NCBI RefSeq assembly: GCF_038502225.1
Contig: NC_091391.1
Location: 2,294,821 to 2,358,820 of the forward strand
Origin: Cherax quadricarinatus
Taxonomy: Eukaryota > Arthropoda > Malacostraca > Decapoda > Parastacidae
Direction of reading: 5' to 3'
DNA: 64,000 nucleotides
Below, piece by piece: positions 41,377 through 53,876 of this stretch. The translations under genes were made by a program, and so were the position numbers. Under the pieces are notes generated by a model. The model was not told the origin of the DNA. It worked only from the letters and a program-made list of their open reading frames with translations, and made no database searches. Within the stretch, counting starts at the first letter, position 1. Every line of letters starts with the position of its first letter.

Positions 41377-43060
41377 ATGTCAGAGAAACTGCTAGTTCTG
41401 TTTTTTCAAACTCGAAGGGAATTTGCAGGAGGTGAAGAGGGAACTAGAGGTGATGAAAGTGAGGCAGTTAGACAGGAACAAGAACAGCGGCAGCAGATAA
41501 GGGGACTAAAGGAAGAGGGGCTAAGAAGACCTTTGTGGGAATGTTATCAGACATCCAGAAGGTGCAGAACTGCTCAAATTGAATACAGAAATATGGAAGG
41601 AAAGGAAATGAAAGGAGGAGAGAGAGAAAGGTCACTGATTATTCATGGGCTGCAGGAGGCTGAAAGAATAATGAAATATGATAGGCAAAGATAAAAGAAA
41701 CTAATGATATCATAAACTAACTGATAGAGAGACTGATTTTCAGGGATTTGAAAAGCACTCAAAAGGGAAGAAAAAGATGCCCAGTCAAATTGACCCTCAT
41801 GACAGTAATGGTATGAGACAGGATCATATAGTGGAAACCATGGTTACAGGGCACAGAAAAAATCACCGGGTGTACCTTAACTGGGACAGAACAAATAAGA
41901 AAGAGGAGCAATTGAAAGAGTAAGTACAAAGATGCCAGAGGCAGAAAAGGAAGGCGGAAGTATGGTACACCAATGCAGATGGAATAACAAATAAGAGCTG
42001 TATAGCCCTTGTGGCTTATGCTTCTTTTTGATTATAATAATAATAATAATTTCCATTTCCAGTCCTGGAAATGGGAAGTACAATGCCTGCACTTTAAAGG
42101 AGGGGTTTGGGATGTTGGCAGTTTGGAGGGATATGTTGTGTATCTTTATATGTATATGCTTCTAAACTGTTGTGTTCTGAGCACCTCTGCAAAAACAGTG
42201 ATAATGTGTGAGTGTGGTGAAAGTGTTGAATGATGATGAAAATATTTTCTTTTTGGGGATTTTCTTTCTTTTTTGGGTCACCCTGCCTCGGTGGGAGATG
42301 GCCGACTTGTGAAAAAAAAAAATAATAATAACAAATAAGAGTGAGTAGTGGCACAAATGGACAACAAAGTCATCCCCAGATATTATAGCACTTGAGAGAC
42401 AAAGCTTAGAGAGATACCTGGAGAGGGTTTCGGGGATCAGCGCCCCCACGGCCCAGTCTGTGACCAGGCCTCATGATGAATCAGGGCCTGATCAACCAGG
42501 CTGTTACTGAGCTGGATAACAGATTTGAGGAAAGACCACAGTAACAGGAGGAGCAGCAGAACTGCTTATCAGAAACCAGTGGTGTTTTGAGGAGATGGGA
42601 GGAATGGACAGAGGGGAAGATGACTACGTAAGTACGCTGAAGATCAGAGGTCCCAAAGTGTACAACCCACCACTAAATAGCAAGAGGCCTAGACAAACAT
42701 ATGAGGGAAACAACAGACCAATGGTGGATACACAAGTTGAGGTGGACAGAAGGACCCACATGAGCAGGGCAAAGGGGAACTTAACCACAAAGAGATTGAC
42801 AGGGAGAACCTCGATCCACACAGGGGACCGGAAACATGGAGGGTGTAGATGCTGGAGGTGGTACTGGAGAACTTAATGCACCAACTAGTGGTAAACCAAG
42901 CAGTAAAGTGCACCAGCAAGTATTGGACACAATACACACAACTGGGGAGGAGGTAACGAAGTTACTATGTGAGGTAGATAACTTGAAGTGGTGGAACTAG
43001 ATATCTCTCCATGGGTCCTGAGAGAGGAAGCAGAGGCACTATGAACACTCTTTGACCCTT
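41377..43060 (+). pseudogene. Decayed LINE (family of 47.7-53.9 kb), plus strand, with a nested LINE 3' end
   Basis: Bases 41400-41900 encode a charged, Gln/Glu-rich, coiled-coil-like ORF1 remnant. Bases 42940-43040 encode a degraded match to the segment KEEVKKLLCELDTSKAVGPD of the LINE at 47.8-49.8 kb (gaggtaacgaagttactatgtgagg). Stops and frameshifts are frequent. An RTE-like 3' end (about 42050-42320) and a minus-strand CR1-like 3' end (42418-42515) are inserted in it. Confidence 0.6.
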
Positions 43061-43224
43061 GTAGGTTTAGTGCTTTTTTTTATTACATTTACATTAGAGG
43101 CGCTGTGTGTACCATTAACAACAATCTTACATAGAGCGACTGCCAGAGGTATACATGCAAACATACATAGGTGAGTACATACATGTATACATTACATACA
43201 TATATTAAATTAATACATATGTAC

Positions 43225-43300
43225 ATGTATACTTACCTGGAGTTTACCTGGAGAGAGTTCCGGGGGTCAACGCCCCCGCGGCCCGGTCTGTGACCAGGCC
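43225..43300 (-). mobile_element. CR1-like LINE 3' end, minus strand
   Basis: acttacctggagtttacctggagag, then ggggtcaacgcccccgcggcccgg is the reverse complement of the terminus at 1070-1147. Confidence 0.85.
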
Positions 43301-43490
43301 TCCTTAGGTCAGTGTCCCAGGATGCGACCCACACCAGTCGACAAACACTCAGGTACCCATTTTACTGATGGGGAACATAGACAACAGGTGGAAAGAAACA
43401 CGTCCAATGTTTCTACTCTGGCTGGGAATCGAACCCAGGCCCTCACCGTGTGAAGCGAGAGCGTTAACCACCAGGCCACCAGAGCCACTT
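43300..43490 (-). mobile_element. tRNA-derived SINE, minus strand, with clear A and B boxes
   Basis: On the minus strand ggtggcctggtggttaacgc (A box) and gggttcgattcccag (B box) head the element. They are followed by the usual body (gtcgactggtgtgggtcgcatcc). The pol III boxes are well kept. Confidence 0.85.
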
Positions 43491-43496
43491 GCATAC

Positions 43497-45365
43497 ATTA
43501 AATACATACACATACATAACATGCATACACATACATTCATACATAACATGCACACACTACATAAGTAATATATGTACATAACATACATGCATGCATAAAT
43601 ACACATACATATACGTACTTAACATACATACACCCATATATACATACACATATATACATACATAGACATAACATACACATATATACATACATATGTAACA
43701 TACATGACATACAACACACATTCATACATACATATACATTCATACATACATATCCATTCATACATACATATACATTCATACATACATATACATTCATACA
43801 TACATAAACATTCATACATATACATTCATACATACATATACATTCATACATAAACATTCATACATACATATACATTCATACATATACATTCATACATACA
43901 TATACATAAATATACATTCATACATACATATACATTCATACATACATATACATTCATACATGCATATACATTCATACATAAACATTCATACATATACATT
44001 CATACATATACATTCATACAAACATTCATACATACATATACATTCATACATATACATTCATACATACATATACATTCATACATATACATTCATACATACA
44101 TACACATTCATACATATACATTCATACACATTCATACATATACATTCATACATACATATACATTCATACATATACATTCATACATACATATACATTCATA
44201 CATATGCATTCATACATACATATACATTCATACATATACATTCATACATACATATACATTCATACATATACATTCATACATACATATACATTCATACATA
44301 TACATTCATACATACACATTCATACATATACATTCATACATACATATACATTCATACATATACATTCATACATACATATACATTCATACATACATATACA
44401 TTCATACATATACATTCATACATAAACATTCATACATATACATTCATACATATACATTCATACATATACATTCATACATATACATTCATACATACATATA
44501 CATTCATACATATACATTCATACATATACATTCATACATATACATTCATACATATACATTCATACATACATATACATTCATACATACATATACATTCATA
44601 CATACATATACATTCATACATACATATACATTCATACATATACATTCATACATACCTATACATTCATACATATACATTCATACATACATATACATTCATA
44701 CATATACATTCATACATACATATACATTCATACATACATATACATTCATACATACATATACATTCATACATACATGTACATTCATACATATACATTCATA
44801 CATACCTATACATTCATACATATACATTCATACATACATATACATTCATACATACATATACATTCATACATACATATACATTCATACATATACATTCATA
44901 CATACCTATACATTCATACATATACATTCATACATACATATACATTCATACATGTACATTCATACATATACATTCATACATATACATTCATACATACATA
45001 TACATTCATACATGTACATACATATACATTCATACATACATATACATTCATACATATACATTCACACATATACATACATATACATTCATACATATACATT
45101 CACACATATACATACATATACATTCATACATATACATTCACACATATACATACATATACATTCATACATATACATTCACACATATACATACATATACATT
45201 CATACATATACATTCATACATATACATACATATACATTCATACATATACATTCATACATACATATACATACATACATATACATTCATACATATACATTCA
45301 TACATACATACATACATATACATTCATACATATACATTCATACATATACATTCATACATATAAAC
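43497..45365. repeat. 1.9-kb (ACAT)-type microsatellite
   Basis: Imperfect cattcatacatata / catacatatacattcatac units. Long frames through it encode only Thr/Ile/His/Tyr/Ser mixtures and change meaning with phase; not a gene. Confidence 0.95.
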
Positions 45366-45550
45366 ATCGTCTGCTTTTCCCACCATAATTCAAAAGATAT
45401 AAGACAATAAGCGCCATAAACATTCCGGAAGAAAGGGATCAGATCCCACAATAAGAGGATCCAACACCACATGATCCCACCTAAAAAGAATCCGATCCCA
45501 CTTAACGACAGTCATGTTAGTGAGGTTGATGTTGTAGTAGGAGGATCAAA

Positions 45551-45658
45551 ATGGCTGTGATGGAAGGTCCTCTTAGCAAGTGGACTAATGTGATGAAAGG
45601 CTGGCAATACCGCTGGTTTGTGCTTGATGACTCTGCTGGACTCTTATCTTATTATACA
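45551..45658 (+). CDS. OSBPL9: First coding exon of an ORP9-type oxysterol-binding protein-related gene
   Basis: ATG at 45551 opens [20 protein letters not shown] followed by [16 protein letters not shown], exactly 36 codons. The exon then ends at ACA|GTGAGT in phase 0. This is the start of the pleckstrin-homology domain of ORP9/ORP11-type lipid-transfer proteins; the [20 protein letters not shown] stretch is almost invariant in animals. In the family, the PH domain targets the protein to Golgi phosphoinositides, and the C-terminal ORD domain (not in this window) carries lipids. No further exon was recognised downstream, where a very repeat-rich first intron begins. Confidence 0.88.
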
Positions 45659-46265
45659 GTGAGTCTCTGGACGCCCACACGCCCGTGGGCGGCGGGGTGG
45701 GCGTGAACATGGGGGTGGGCGGCACACGGGGGCATTACCATTATTTGATTACCTTTTTATTGTGTTATTTTACACTTATTTGAGGTTAATTGATGTTAAG
45801 TGAGGTGATTGATGACTGTTTATTAGACAGTGGACGCCCACACGCCCGTGGGCGGCGCCGCCCACAAACGGGGGTGGGCGGCACACGGGGTCATTACCAT
45901 TACTTAATTACCTTTTTTTTATATAATTATTCACTCTGAAGGTTCCTTGATATCAATCAGGTAATTGATGACTCTTGTTCACTCTTATTATACAGTGGGC
46001 CCCTCAAGGAAGGCTCCTTGATGTTGGTGAGGGGCTCTTGATTTAGGGAATTGGATCTGTGCTCCAGTTCCCCAAATTAAGCCTGAATGCCTTCCACATC
46101 CCCCCCCCCCAGGCGCTGTATAATCCTCCGGGTTTAGCGCTTCCCCCTTGATTATAATAATAATAATAATATACAGTGGGCGGCGCCGCCCACACGCCCG
46201 TGGGCGGCGCCGCCCATAAAACACGGTGGGCGGCACACGGAAACTTCATCAATTATTTAATGTAA
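45622..46265. repeat. Tandem duplication of the ORP exon 3' end and GC-rich intron start
   Basis: The segment 'ttgatgact...ttattatacagtg' (exon end and donor) plus a GC-rich inverted-repeat block (cgcccacacgcccgtgggcggc...gtgggcggcacacgg) occurs about three times, starting near 45622, 45808 and 45963. In the later copies the donor is altered (acagtggac, acagtgggc). A SINE splits the third. Confidence 0.75.
46000..46170 (+). mobile_element. TAA-SINE with 10-bp target duplication
   Basis: It runs from cccctcaaggaaggctcc to cttgattataataataataat. The flanks atacagtggg at 45990-45999 and 46171-46180 are identical. Confidence 0.88.
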
Positions 46266-46436
46266 TTAATTACTCTGAAGGGAAGTTTCTTTATGTCGGT
46301 GAAAGGTTCTTGATCCAAGGAACTGGGTTTGCCCTCCCGTTCCTTGGATCGAACCTCATTGCTGCCCATTTCTCAGGTGCTGTGACCCCTAAGGGTTTAG
46401 TGCTTCCCCTTAAATGTAATAATAAAGGGAAGTAAT
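46265..46436 (+). mobile_element. Diverged TAA-SINE copy
   Basis: It has ctctgaagggaagtttc, ttgatccaaggaactggg, ggtgctgtgacccctaaggg and tttagtgcttccccttaaatg, in family order. Confidence 0.65.
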
Positions 46437-46507
46437 TTGTGTATCTTGTAAAGTCATTATTGTGTAATTACTTGTTAATTAACTACCAGATAATACATAA
46501 TGTATTA

Positions 46508-47725
46508 TTACTGTTATGTATATGTGTGTATATGTATATGTTTATATATGTATGTGTGTATATGTATATGTATGTTTGTATATGTATATGTATGTGTGTT
46601 TATATGTATGTTTGTATGTGTGTATATGTATGTGTGTATGTATATGTGTGTATATGTATGTTTGTATATGTGTGTATATGTATATGTGTGTATATGTATA
46701 TGTTTGTATATGTATATGTATGTGTTTATATGTATGTTTGTATATGTGTGTATATGTATGTGTGTATATGTATATGTGTGTATATGTATATGTGTGTATA
46801 TGTATGTTTGTATATGTGTGTATATGTATATGTGTGTATATGTATGTGTGTATATGTATATGTATGTTTGTATATGTATATGTATGTGTGTTTATATGTA
46901 TGTTTGTATATGTGTGTATATGTGTGTATATGTATATGTGTGTATATGTATGTTTGTATGTATGTTTGTGTGTATATGTATATGTTTGTATATGTATGTT
47001 TGTGTATGTATGTTTGTATATGTATTTTTGTATATGTATATGTTTGTATATGTGTGTATATGTATATGTGTGTATATGTATGTGTGTATATGTATATGTT
47101 TGTATATGTATATGTGTGTATGTATATGTTTGTATATGTGTGTATATGTATATGTGTGTATATGTATGTGTGTATATGTATATGTTTGTATATGTATATG
47201 TGTGTATGTATATGTGTGTATATGTATATGTGTATAAGTGTGTATATGTATATGTGTATATGTATGTTTGTATGTGTGTATATGTATATGTGTGTATATG
47301 TATATGTGTATATGTATGTGTGTATATGTATGTTTGTATTTGTATATGTGTGTGTTTGTATGTGTGTATATGTATATGTTTGTATATGTATGTTTGTATA
47401 TGTATATGTTTGTATATGTATGTTTGTATATGTATATGTTTGTATATGTATATGTGTGTATATATGTTTGTATGTATATGTTTGTATATGTATATGTTTG
47501 TATGTGTATATATGTATGTGTGTATATGTATTTTTGTATATGTATATGTTTGTATATGTGTGTATATGTATATGTGTGTGTATGTGTGTGTGTATATGTA
47601 TATGTGTGTATATGTATGTTTGTATATGTGTGTATATGTATGTTTGTATATGTGTGTATGTGTATATGTATATGTGTGTATATGTATATGTGTGTATATG
47701 TATGTGTGTGTATATGTATATGTGT
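46508..47725. repeat. 1.2-kb (TGTATATG)-type microsatellite
   Basis: Imperfect tgtatatg/tgtgtata/tgtatgtt units. Frames on both strands are by-products. A LINE begins at 47725 with its 3' end, and the same microsatellite resumes at 53876. Confidence 0.95.
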
Positions 47726-49801
47726 ACTCACCTATTTGTACTCACCTATTTGTGGTTGCAGGGGTCGATTCACAGCTCCTGGCCCCGCCTCTTCGCTGAT
47801 TGCTACTAGGTCCTCTCTCTCCCTGCCCCATGAGCTCTATCATACCTCGCCTTAAAACTATGTATGGTTCCTGCCTCCACCACATCACTTTCTAGGCTAT
47901 TCCATGGCCTGACTACTCTATGACTGAAGAAATACTTCCTAACATCCCTTTGATTCATCTGAGTCTTCAACTTCCAATTGTGACCTCTTGTGTCTGTGTC
48001 CCATCTCTGGAACATCCCGTCTTTGTCCACCTCGTCTATTCCGCGCAGTATTTTATATGTCGTTATCATGTCTCCCCTGACCCTCCTGGCCTCCAGTGTC
48101 GTCAGGCCGATTTCCGTCAACCTTTCTTCATAGGACAGTCCCCGTACCTCTGGGACTAGTCTTGTTGCAAACCTTTGCACTTTCTCTAATTTCTTGACGT
48201 GCTTGACTAGGTGTGGATTCCAAACTGGTGCTGCATACTCCAGTATGGGCCTGACGTAGATGGTATACAGAGTCTTAAACGAATCCTTACTTAGGTATCG
48301 GAACGCTATCCGTAGGTTTGCCAGGCGCCCGTATGCTGCAGCAGTTATCTGATTGATGTGCGCCTCAGGAGATATGCTCGGTGTTATACTCACCCCCAGA
48401 TCTTTTTCCTTGAGTGAGGTTTGCAGTCTTTGGCCATCTAAACTATATTGTGTCTGCAGTCTTCTTTGCCCTTCCCCAATCTTCATGACTTTGCATTTGG
48501 CAGGGTTAAATTCAAGGAGCCAGTTGCTGGACAAGGCTTGTAGCCTGTCCAGGTCTCTTTGTAGTCCTGCCTGATCCTCGTCCGATTTGATTCTTCTCAT
48601 TAACTTCACATCATCTGCAAACAAGGACACTTCTGAGTCTATCCCTTCCGTTATGTCGTTCACGTATACCAAGAACAGCACAGGTCCTAGGACTGACCCC
48701 AGTGGAACCCCGCTTGTCACAGGCGGCCACTCTGACACCTCGTCTCGTACCATGACTCGTTGTTGCCTCCCTGTCAGATATTCTCTGATCCATTGCAGTG
48801 CCTTTCCTGTTATGTGTGCCTGGTCCTCCAGCTTTTGCAGTAACCTCTTGTGAGGAACTGTGTCGAAGGCCTTCTTGCAGTCCAAAAATACGCAGTCGAT
48901 CCACCCCTCTCTCTCTTGTCTTACTTCTGTCACCTTGTCATAAAACTCTAGTAGGTTTGTGACACAGGATTTTCCTTCCCTGAAACCGTGCTGGTTGTCA
49001 ATTATACACTTGTTTCTTTCCAGGTGTCCCACCACTCTCCTCCTGATGATCTTCTCCATGACCTTGCATACTATACACGTTAGTGACACAGGTCTGTAGT
49101 TTAGTGCCTCATGTCTGTCTCCCTTTTTAAAAATTAGGACTACATTTGCCATTTTCCATACCTCAGGGAGTTGCCCAGTTTCAAATGATGTGTTGAAGAT
49201 CTTTGTTAATGGCTCACACAATATCTCTGCTCCCTCTTTAAGGACCCATGGAGAGATGTTGTCTGGTCCCACCGCCTTTGAGGTGTCAAGTTCGCATAGC
49301 AGCTTCTTCACCTCCTCCTTGGTTATATGTACCTCATCCAGCACTTGCTGGTGTGCCCCCCTGTTCTGATTTCTTGGAGTCCTACTGGTTTCCACTGTAA
49401 ATACCTCTTTAAATCTTGTGTTGAGCTCCTGACATACCTCTCGGTCGTTTCTTGTGAATTCCCCATCACCCTTACTCAGTCTGATTACCTGGTCCTTGAC
49501 TGTTGTTTTCCTCCTGATGTGGCTGTACAACAGCTTCGGGTCAGTCTTTACTTTTGATGCTATGTCATTTTCATATTGTCTCTGAGCCTCCCTTCTTATC
49601 TGTGCATATTCGTTTCTGGCTCTTCGGCTGATTTCTTTATTTTCCTGAGTTCTCTGTCTTCTGTACCTTTTCCATTCTCTAGTACACCTAGTTTTTGCCT
49701 CCCTACACCTTTGGGTGAACCAAGGACTCGTTCTGTTCTTCCCATTATTTCTGTTTCCCTTGGGAACAAACCTCTCCTCTGCCTCCTTGCATTTTGTTGC
49801 T

Positions 49802-49803
<2 letters not shown>
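47725..49803 (-). mobile_element. CR1-like LINE, second family, RT part with open frame
   Basis: On the minus strand the frame is open from about 49803 to the stop at 47806 (about 665 codons). It starts KCKEAEERFVPKGN and includes ALNYRPVSLTCIVCKVMEKI, CVFLDCKKAFDTVPHKRL, SGVPLGSVLGPVLFLVYVND and the catalytic SLFADDVKL. The 3' end (47725-47805) has the direct repeats aggtgagtacaaata. The 5' continuation is at about 53810-53876; another LINE is inserted between them. Confidence 0.88.
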
Positions 49804-49805
<2 letters not shown>

Positions 49806-49845
<40 letters not shown>

Positions 49846-52800
49846 TTATTTTATTTTCAATTTGTGCACACATACAGAGGTACAAAAAAATACAGGTAAG
49901 AGCAGTATGCCAAAGCCACTTATACTATGCATAGCATTACGGGCTGGCTTAAAATTAACTTAAGATTAACTTAAGATTAACTAAGCAATGATGAAATCAG
50001 TGATAAAACATTAATGTAAACAGATTACTATAAAGCACAAGTGAGTATTACAAAGACAGGTCATATTGTTGCATTCAGTTAGGTAGTGATTCTGTTAGGT
50101 AGTGTATTTAAAAAATAATAAAGTTAGATTCGGTTTTAGGTTTAACATTTATATGATATAATTGTGAGAAACATTTAAGATATACAATTTATAAGGTTCA
50201 GTTATTCAGTATTTATTTGGTTTTGGGTGAGTAAGTGATCTTTGAGAAGAGACTTGAATTTATAATCAGGTAGTGTTTCTTTTATATTTACAGGTAATGA
50301 ATTCCAGATTTTAGGGCCTTTTATGTGCATTGAGTTTTTGCATAGTGTGAGATGGACACGAGGAACATCAAAGAGTGATCTGTGCCTTGTGTTATGGTCA
50401 TGTGTTCTGTTGAGGTTGGCAAGGAGATGTTTGAGGGGAGGGTTAATATCAGAGTTAAGTGTTCTATGTATGTAATAGGTGCAGTAATAAGTATGGATGT
50501 TTTGTATGGTGAGTAGGTTTAGTGTATTGAATATTGGTGGAGTGTGCTGCCTGTAGTGAGAATTTGTTATCATTCTAACTGCAGCCTTTTGTTGAGTAAT
50601 TAGTGGTCTGAGATGGTTAATTGTTGTTGAGCCCCATGCACAAATTCCATAGGTGAGATAGGGGTAAATAAGAGAGTGATATAGGGCCAGGAGGGCTGAC
50701 TGTGGAACATAGTACCGTATCTTCGATAGTATGCCTACAGTCTTGGAAATTTTCTTAGAGATGTGTTGTATATGTGTATGAAATTTGAGTCTATTATCAA
50801 GGTGGATTCCTAAGAATTTTCCCTCTGTTAGTTTTGTGATAGGTGATCCGTTTATCATTATGTTAAGAGGGACATCTGTAGCTCTGTTACCAAACTGAAT
50901 GAAGTAGGTTTTGTCAATGTTTAGTGTAAGTTTGTTAGTCCTCATCCAGGTAGATATTTTCTGTAATTCGGTATTTACAGTATTGGCTAGCGTGACTGGG
51001 CTCGGGTGAGAGAATACGTATGTAGTGTCATCTGCAAATAGTGTGGGTTTGAGTAATTGCGAAGCATTTGGAAGGTCATTTATGTATAGGAGAAAGAGAA
51101 GAGGGCCAAGGACACTTCCCTGTGGGACACCAACTGTAATTGGTTGCGCAGAAGAGTTTGCCCCATTTGCGTACACATATTGGCTTCTGTTGCTGAGGTA
51201 TGACTTGAGGTAGTTGAGGGAGTGCCCTCTTATACCATAGTGTGACAATTTTACATGGAGCAAGTCATGGTCAACTGTATCAAAAGCTTTACGTAAGTCA
51301 ATGAAGATCCCCAGTGGGACTTCTTTTTTCTCTATTGCAGTGTATATATGTTCTAGCATGTGTATAATAGCATCATTAGTATTTTTATTAGGCCTGAATC
51401 CAAATTGGCAGGGGTTGAGTATGTTTTGGGAGATAAGGTAGGAGTAGATTCGTTTATGAATTAATTTTTCAAAGATTTTTGAGAGAGGGTGTAAGTTGGA
51501 TATTGGCCTATAGTTATTCAACTCTGTTTGGTCTCCTCCTTTGTGGATCGGGGTGACCCTTGCTATTTTGAGTACTGTAGGGAAGGTGGAGGATTCAATG
51601 GATTTGTTAAAGAGTGTTGCAATGATTGGTGATAGCACTTGTGACACTTTTTTGTATATAAAGGGTGGTAAGGTATTTAAATCTCCTGCCTTGTTTTTTA
51701 GTGCGTTGATAATAAGGGAGACTTCATATGGGTTAGTCGGAGCTAGGAACAGAGTGTTCGGGTAGTTGCCGGTGAGGTAGTCATTTGGTGGGGTATCTGA
51801 GCTTGGGATTTTATTGGCAAGGTTTTGTCCTATAGTGGAGAAGAAATCATTGAGTCTGTTTGCTGTTTCTGTTGGTGGGAGTTGGGGTTCATCTGATTTT
51901 GCTAATTTTATTTCGCTATTTCGTGATATCTTTTTTGTTCCCAGAATTTCTGATAGGGTTTTCCAGGTCTTTTTTATATCACCTCGTAAGTTGGATAATC
52001 TGTTCTCATAATACAATTTTTTTGCCCTTCTTATCAGGCTGGTTAGGATTGACGAGTAACGTTTTGTTTGGTCTCTGGTTATGTGACCCATTCTGTACTG
52101 TTTTTCATATTGGTGTTTTGTATTTATGGATTTGAGAATGCTGGGTGTTAGCCAGGGACTGTTCAGTCTCTTTGCTGTCATCTGTTTAGTTTTTTTAGGG
52201 CAGTGCTTGTTATAGAGGTATTGGGTCTTTTTTAGAAAATTATTAATACATTCGTCAATATCTGTATAGGTTTCTAGCTCAGTGTGCCAATCGATGTTTG
52301 CTATTGCTGTTGTGAAGTTATTAATGGCTGCCTCATTGTGAAGTCTGAAGGTGACTTTAGTAGTGTCTTGGGGTAGTTTACCAAGAGTTGTTATGAGGAA
52401 AGTAGGGTAGTGGTCTGTGGTATTATCTGTAATTATGCCTGATTTTAAAGGGGATATGGTGTTGGTCCAGATGTGGTCAAGTAGGGAAACACTAGTCTCT
52501 GTAACTCTTGTAGGTTTTGTTACTGTTGGTAGTAACATACAGTTATTCATTGTGTTTGTGAATTCAGTAACGTGTGGGTCCTGGTCTTGCAGGAGATTTA
52601 TATTGAAGTCACCTGAGAGTAGTAAGTGATCTTTGTTCATGCGTGCATCAGTTATCATACTTCCTAGATTTTGACTAAATTGGCTAATGTTTGACTGTGG
52701 AACTCTGTAGATGTTTATCAATGTGAGAGGTTTTTGTAGGTACTTGGATTTGAATTTAGCTATTATATATTCCCCATGTTCATCCCTTGTGCAAGTATTA

Positions 52801-53810
52801 GTGATACATTGTAGTTGGTCTGAGTAGTATATGGCTGTGCCACCCCCTTGTTGGTCTGGCCTACAGTTGTGTATGGCTGTGTATCCAGGAATGGAATAGA
52901 CATCTGTACTATCAGGCTTTAGCCAGGTTTCAGTTAGTGTAATGATGGACATATTGGCATGTAAGGAATTTAGTAATGCTATGAGGTCATCGTAATGCTT
53001 GCTTAAAGATCTGATATTGTAGTTAAAGATAGTTATGTTGTTGTTGGCACTGAGAAGTGCCTTTGATTGCTCTGCAGTGTAGTAATTACAGTAACTGTTT
53101 GATTCATTTAAGTCATTAGATAAGAGGTTGGTATCAGGATCAATGCTTGTAATCATAAGATTTGTAGTGAATCTATAGTTTGAATTAAGTATAAAACAAA
53201 GTAAATAGTCTTAAGCTAAAAAAATAGCACCTAGATTATTTAACAAATGTAAAATAGTGAGCTAAGGGACTAATACAAATAAAGTGATGATCAAATAGTG
53301 GAGCTTGGGAATATGGTAGTAGGTAGTACTATAAAGGTAATTTTTTAAAGTTAGAATTATAGTATAAAATTATATTATAAAAGGGACTAATATAGGTTGT
53401 GGTGAACAATAAAGTGGTAATCAAATAAATGAGCTTTGGAATATAATGGCAAAATTGTGAACTTATTCTACTTTAGCACCTAAGAATAGCACCTTGATTA
53501 TTTTAACAATTGTGAATATATAAACTAGGATAGTTATATAAAGCTAAAATAAAGGAGAAAATATATAAGGGACTAAAATTAAGTAATGGTAAGCAAAGTT
53601 AAATCTACAGATGGTAGGAATTATAATATAAACTTATAATATAAAAATACAAATTGAAATGGTACTTGCAATTGCACTAGAGTCTGGTATAGGTTGTTGA
53701 CAAGATCAAGATTATAACTAGATTTAAATTGACAAAATAAAATTCACAATTAAAGTACCAAAAGAATGATAGTAAAAAAATAACAGTGGTAATGTCTTGG
53801 TTATAATATG
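49806..53810 (-). mobile_element. Nearly complete jockey/CR1-like LINE with poly(A) tail, inserted in the outer LINE
   Basis: The minus-strand element ends in a long poly(A) tail (T run at about 49807-49843). It has 3' UTR 49850-50201, an intact ORF 50202-53156 and about 650 bp of 5' sequence. The outer LINE frame is cut at 49803 and its N-terminal remainder (LLQDIQWERELTG) appears at about 53870-53830. Boundaries on the 5' side are approximate. Confidence 0.8.
50202..53156 (-). CDS. LINE ORF2: apurinic-type endonuclease plus reverse transcriptase (984 aa, intact)
   Basis: The N-terminal half is an APE-type endonuclease: NYNIRSLSKHYDDLIALL, the catalytic TETW (75-78), GGGTAIYYS, LLSGDFNINLL (DFN box) and SVSLLDHIWTN (SDH-like box). 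The C-terminal half is RT: NNYRPISNLHPLSKIFEKLI, PCQFGFRPNKNTNDAI, FIDLRKAFDTVDHDLL, VGVPQGSVLGPLLFLLYIND and the catalytic TLFADDTTYVF. No internal stop in 984 codons. It cuts and reverse-transcribes its own RNA into the genome. No ORF1 was recognised in the 650 bp upstream, so the element may be 5'-truncated before it. Confidence 0.93.
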   Translation of the reverse strand: MITSIDPDTNLLSNDLNESNSYCNYYTAEQSKALLSANNNITIFNYNIRSLSKHYDDLIALLNSLHANMSIITLTETWLKPDSTDVYSIPGYTAIHNCRPDQQGGGTAIYYSDQLQCITNTCTRDEHGEYIIAKFKSKYLQKPLTLINIYRVPQSNISQFSQNLGSMITDARMNKDHLLLSGDFNINLLQDQDPHVTEFTNTMNNCMLLPTVTKPTRVTETSVSLLDHIWTNTISPLKSGIITDNTTDHYPTFLITTLGKLPQDTTKVTFRLHNEAAINNFTTAIANIDWHTELETYTDIDECINNFLKKTQYLYNKHCPKKTKQMTAKRLNSPWLTPSILKSINTKHQYEKQYRMGHITRDQTKRYSSILTSLIRRAKKLYYENRLSNLRGDIKKTWKTLSEILGTKKISRNSEIKLAKSDEPQLPPTETANRLNDFFSTIGQNLANKIPSSDTPPNDYLTGNYPNTLFLAPTNPYEVSLIINALKNKAGDLNTLPPFIYKKVSQVLSPIIATLFNKSIESSTFPTVLKIARVTPIHKGGDQTELNNYRPISNLHPLSKIFEKLIHKRIYSYLISQNILNPCQFGFRPNKNTNDAIIHMLEHIYTAIEKKEVPLGIFIDLRKAFDTVDHDLLHVKLSHYGIRGHSLNYLKSYLSNRSQYVYANGANSSAQPITVGVPQGSVLGPLLFLLYINDLPNASQLLKPTLFADDTTYVFSHPSPVTLANTVNTELQKISTWMRTNKLTLNIDKTYFIQFGNRATDVPLNIMINGSPITKLTEGKFLGIHLDNRLKFHTHIQHISKKISKTVGILSKIRYYVPQSALLALYHSLIYPYLTYGICAWGSTTINHLRPLITQQKAAVRMITNSHYRQHTPPIFNTLNLLTIQNIHTYYCTYYIHRTLNSDINPPLKHLLANLNRTHDHNTRHRSLFDVPRVHLTLCKNSMHIKGPKIWNSLPVNIKETLPDYKFKSLLKDHLLTQNQINTE

Positions 53811-53876
53811 ATAGTCCATCATTTCTTGTACTGGTTTTCCTGTCAGTTCCCTCTCCCACTGAATGTCTTGAAGGAG
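53811..53876 (-). pseudogene. 5' remnant of the outer LINE ORF
   Basis: Minus-strand codons read LLQDIQWERELTGKPVQEMM, which continue the frame interrupted at 49803. The sequence then stops at the microsatellite, so the outer LINE was itself 5'-truncated on insertion. Confidence 0.6.

Noticed and set aside
43960..47855. Several hundred-codon frames rich in Tyr/Ile/Cys/Val/His
   Set aside because: Microsatellite translation; phase-dependent and on both strands.
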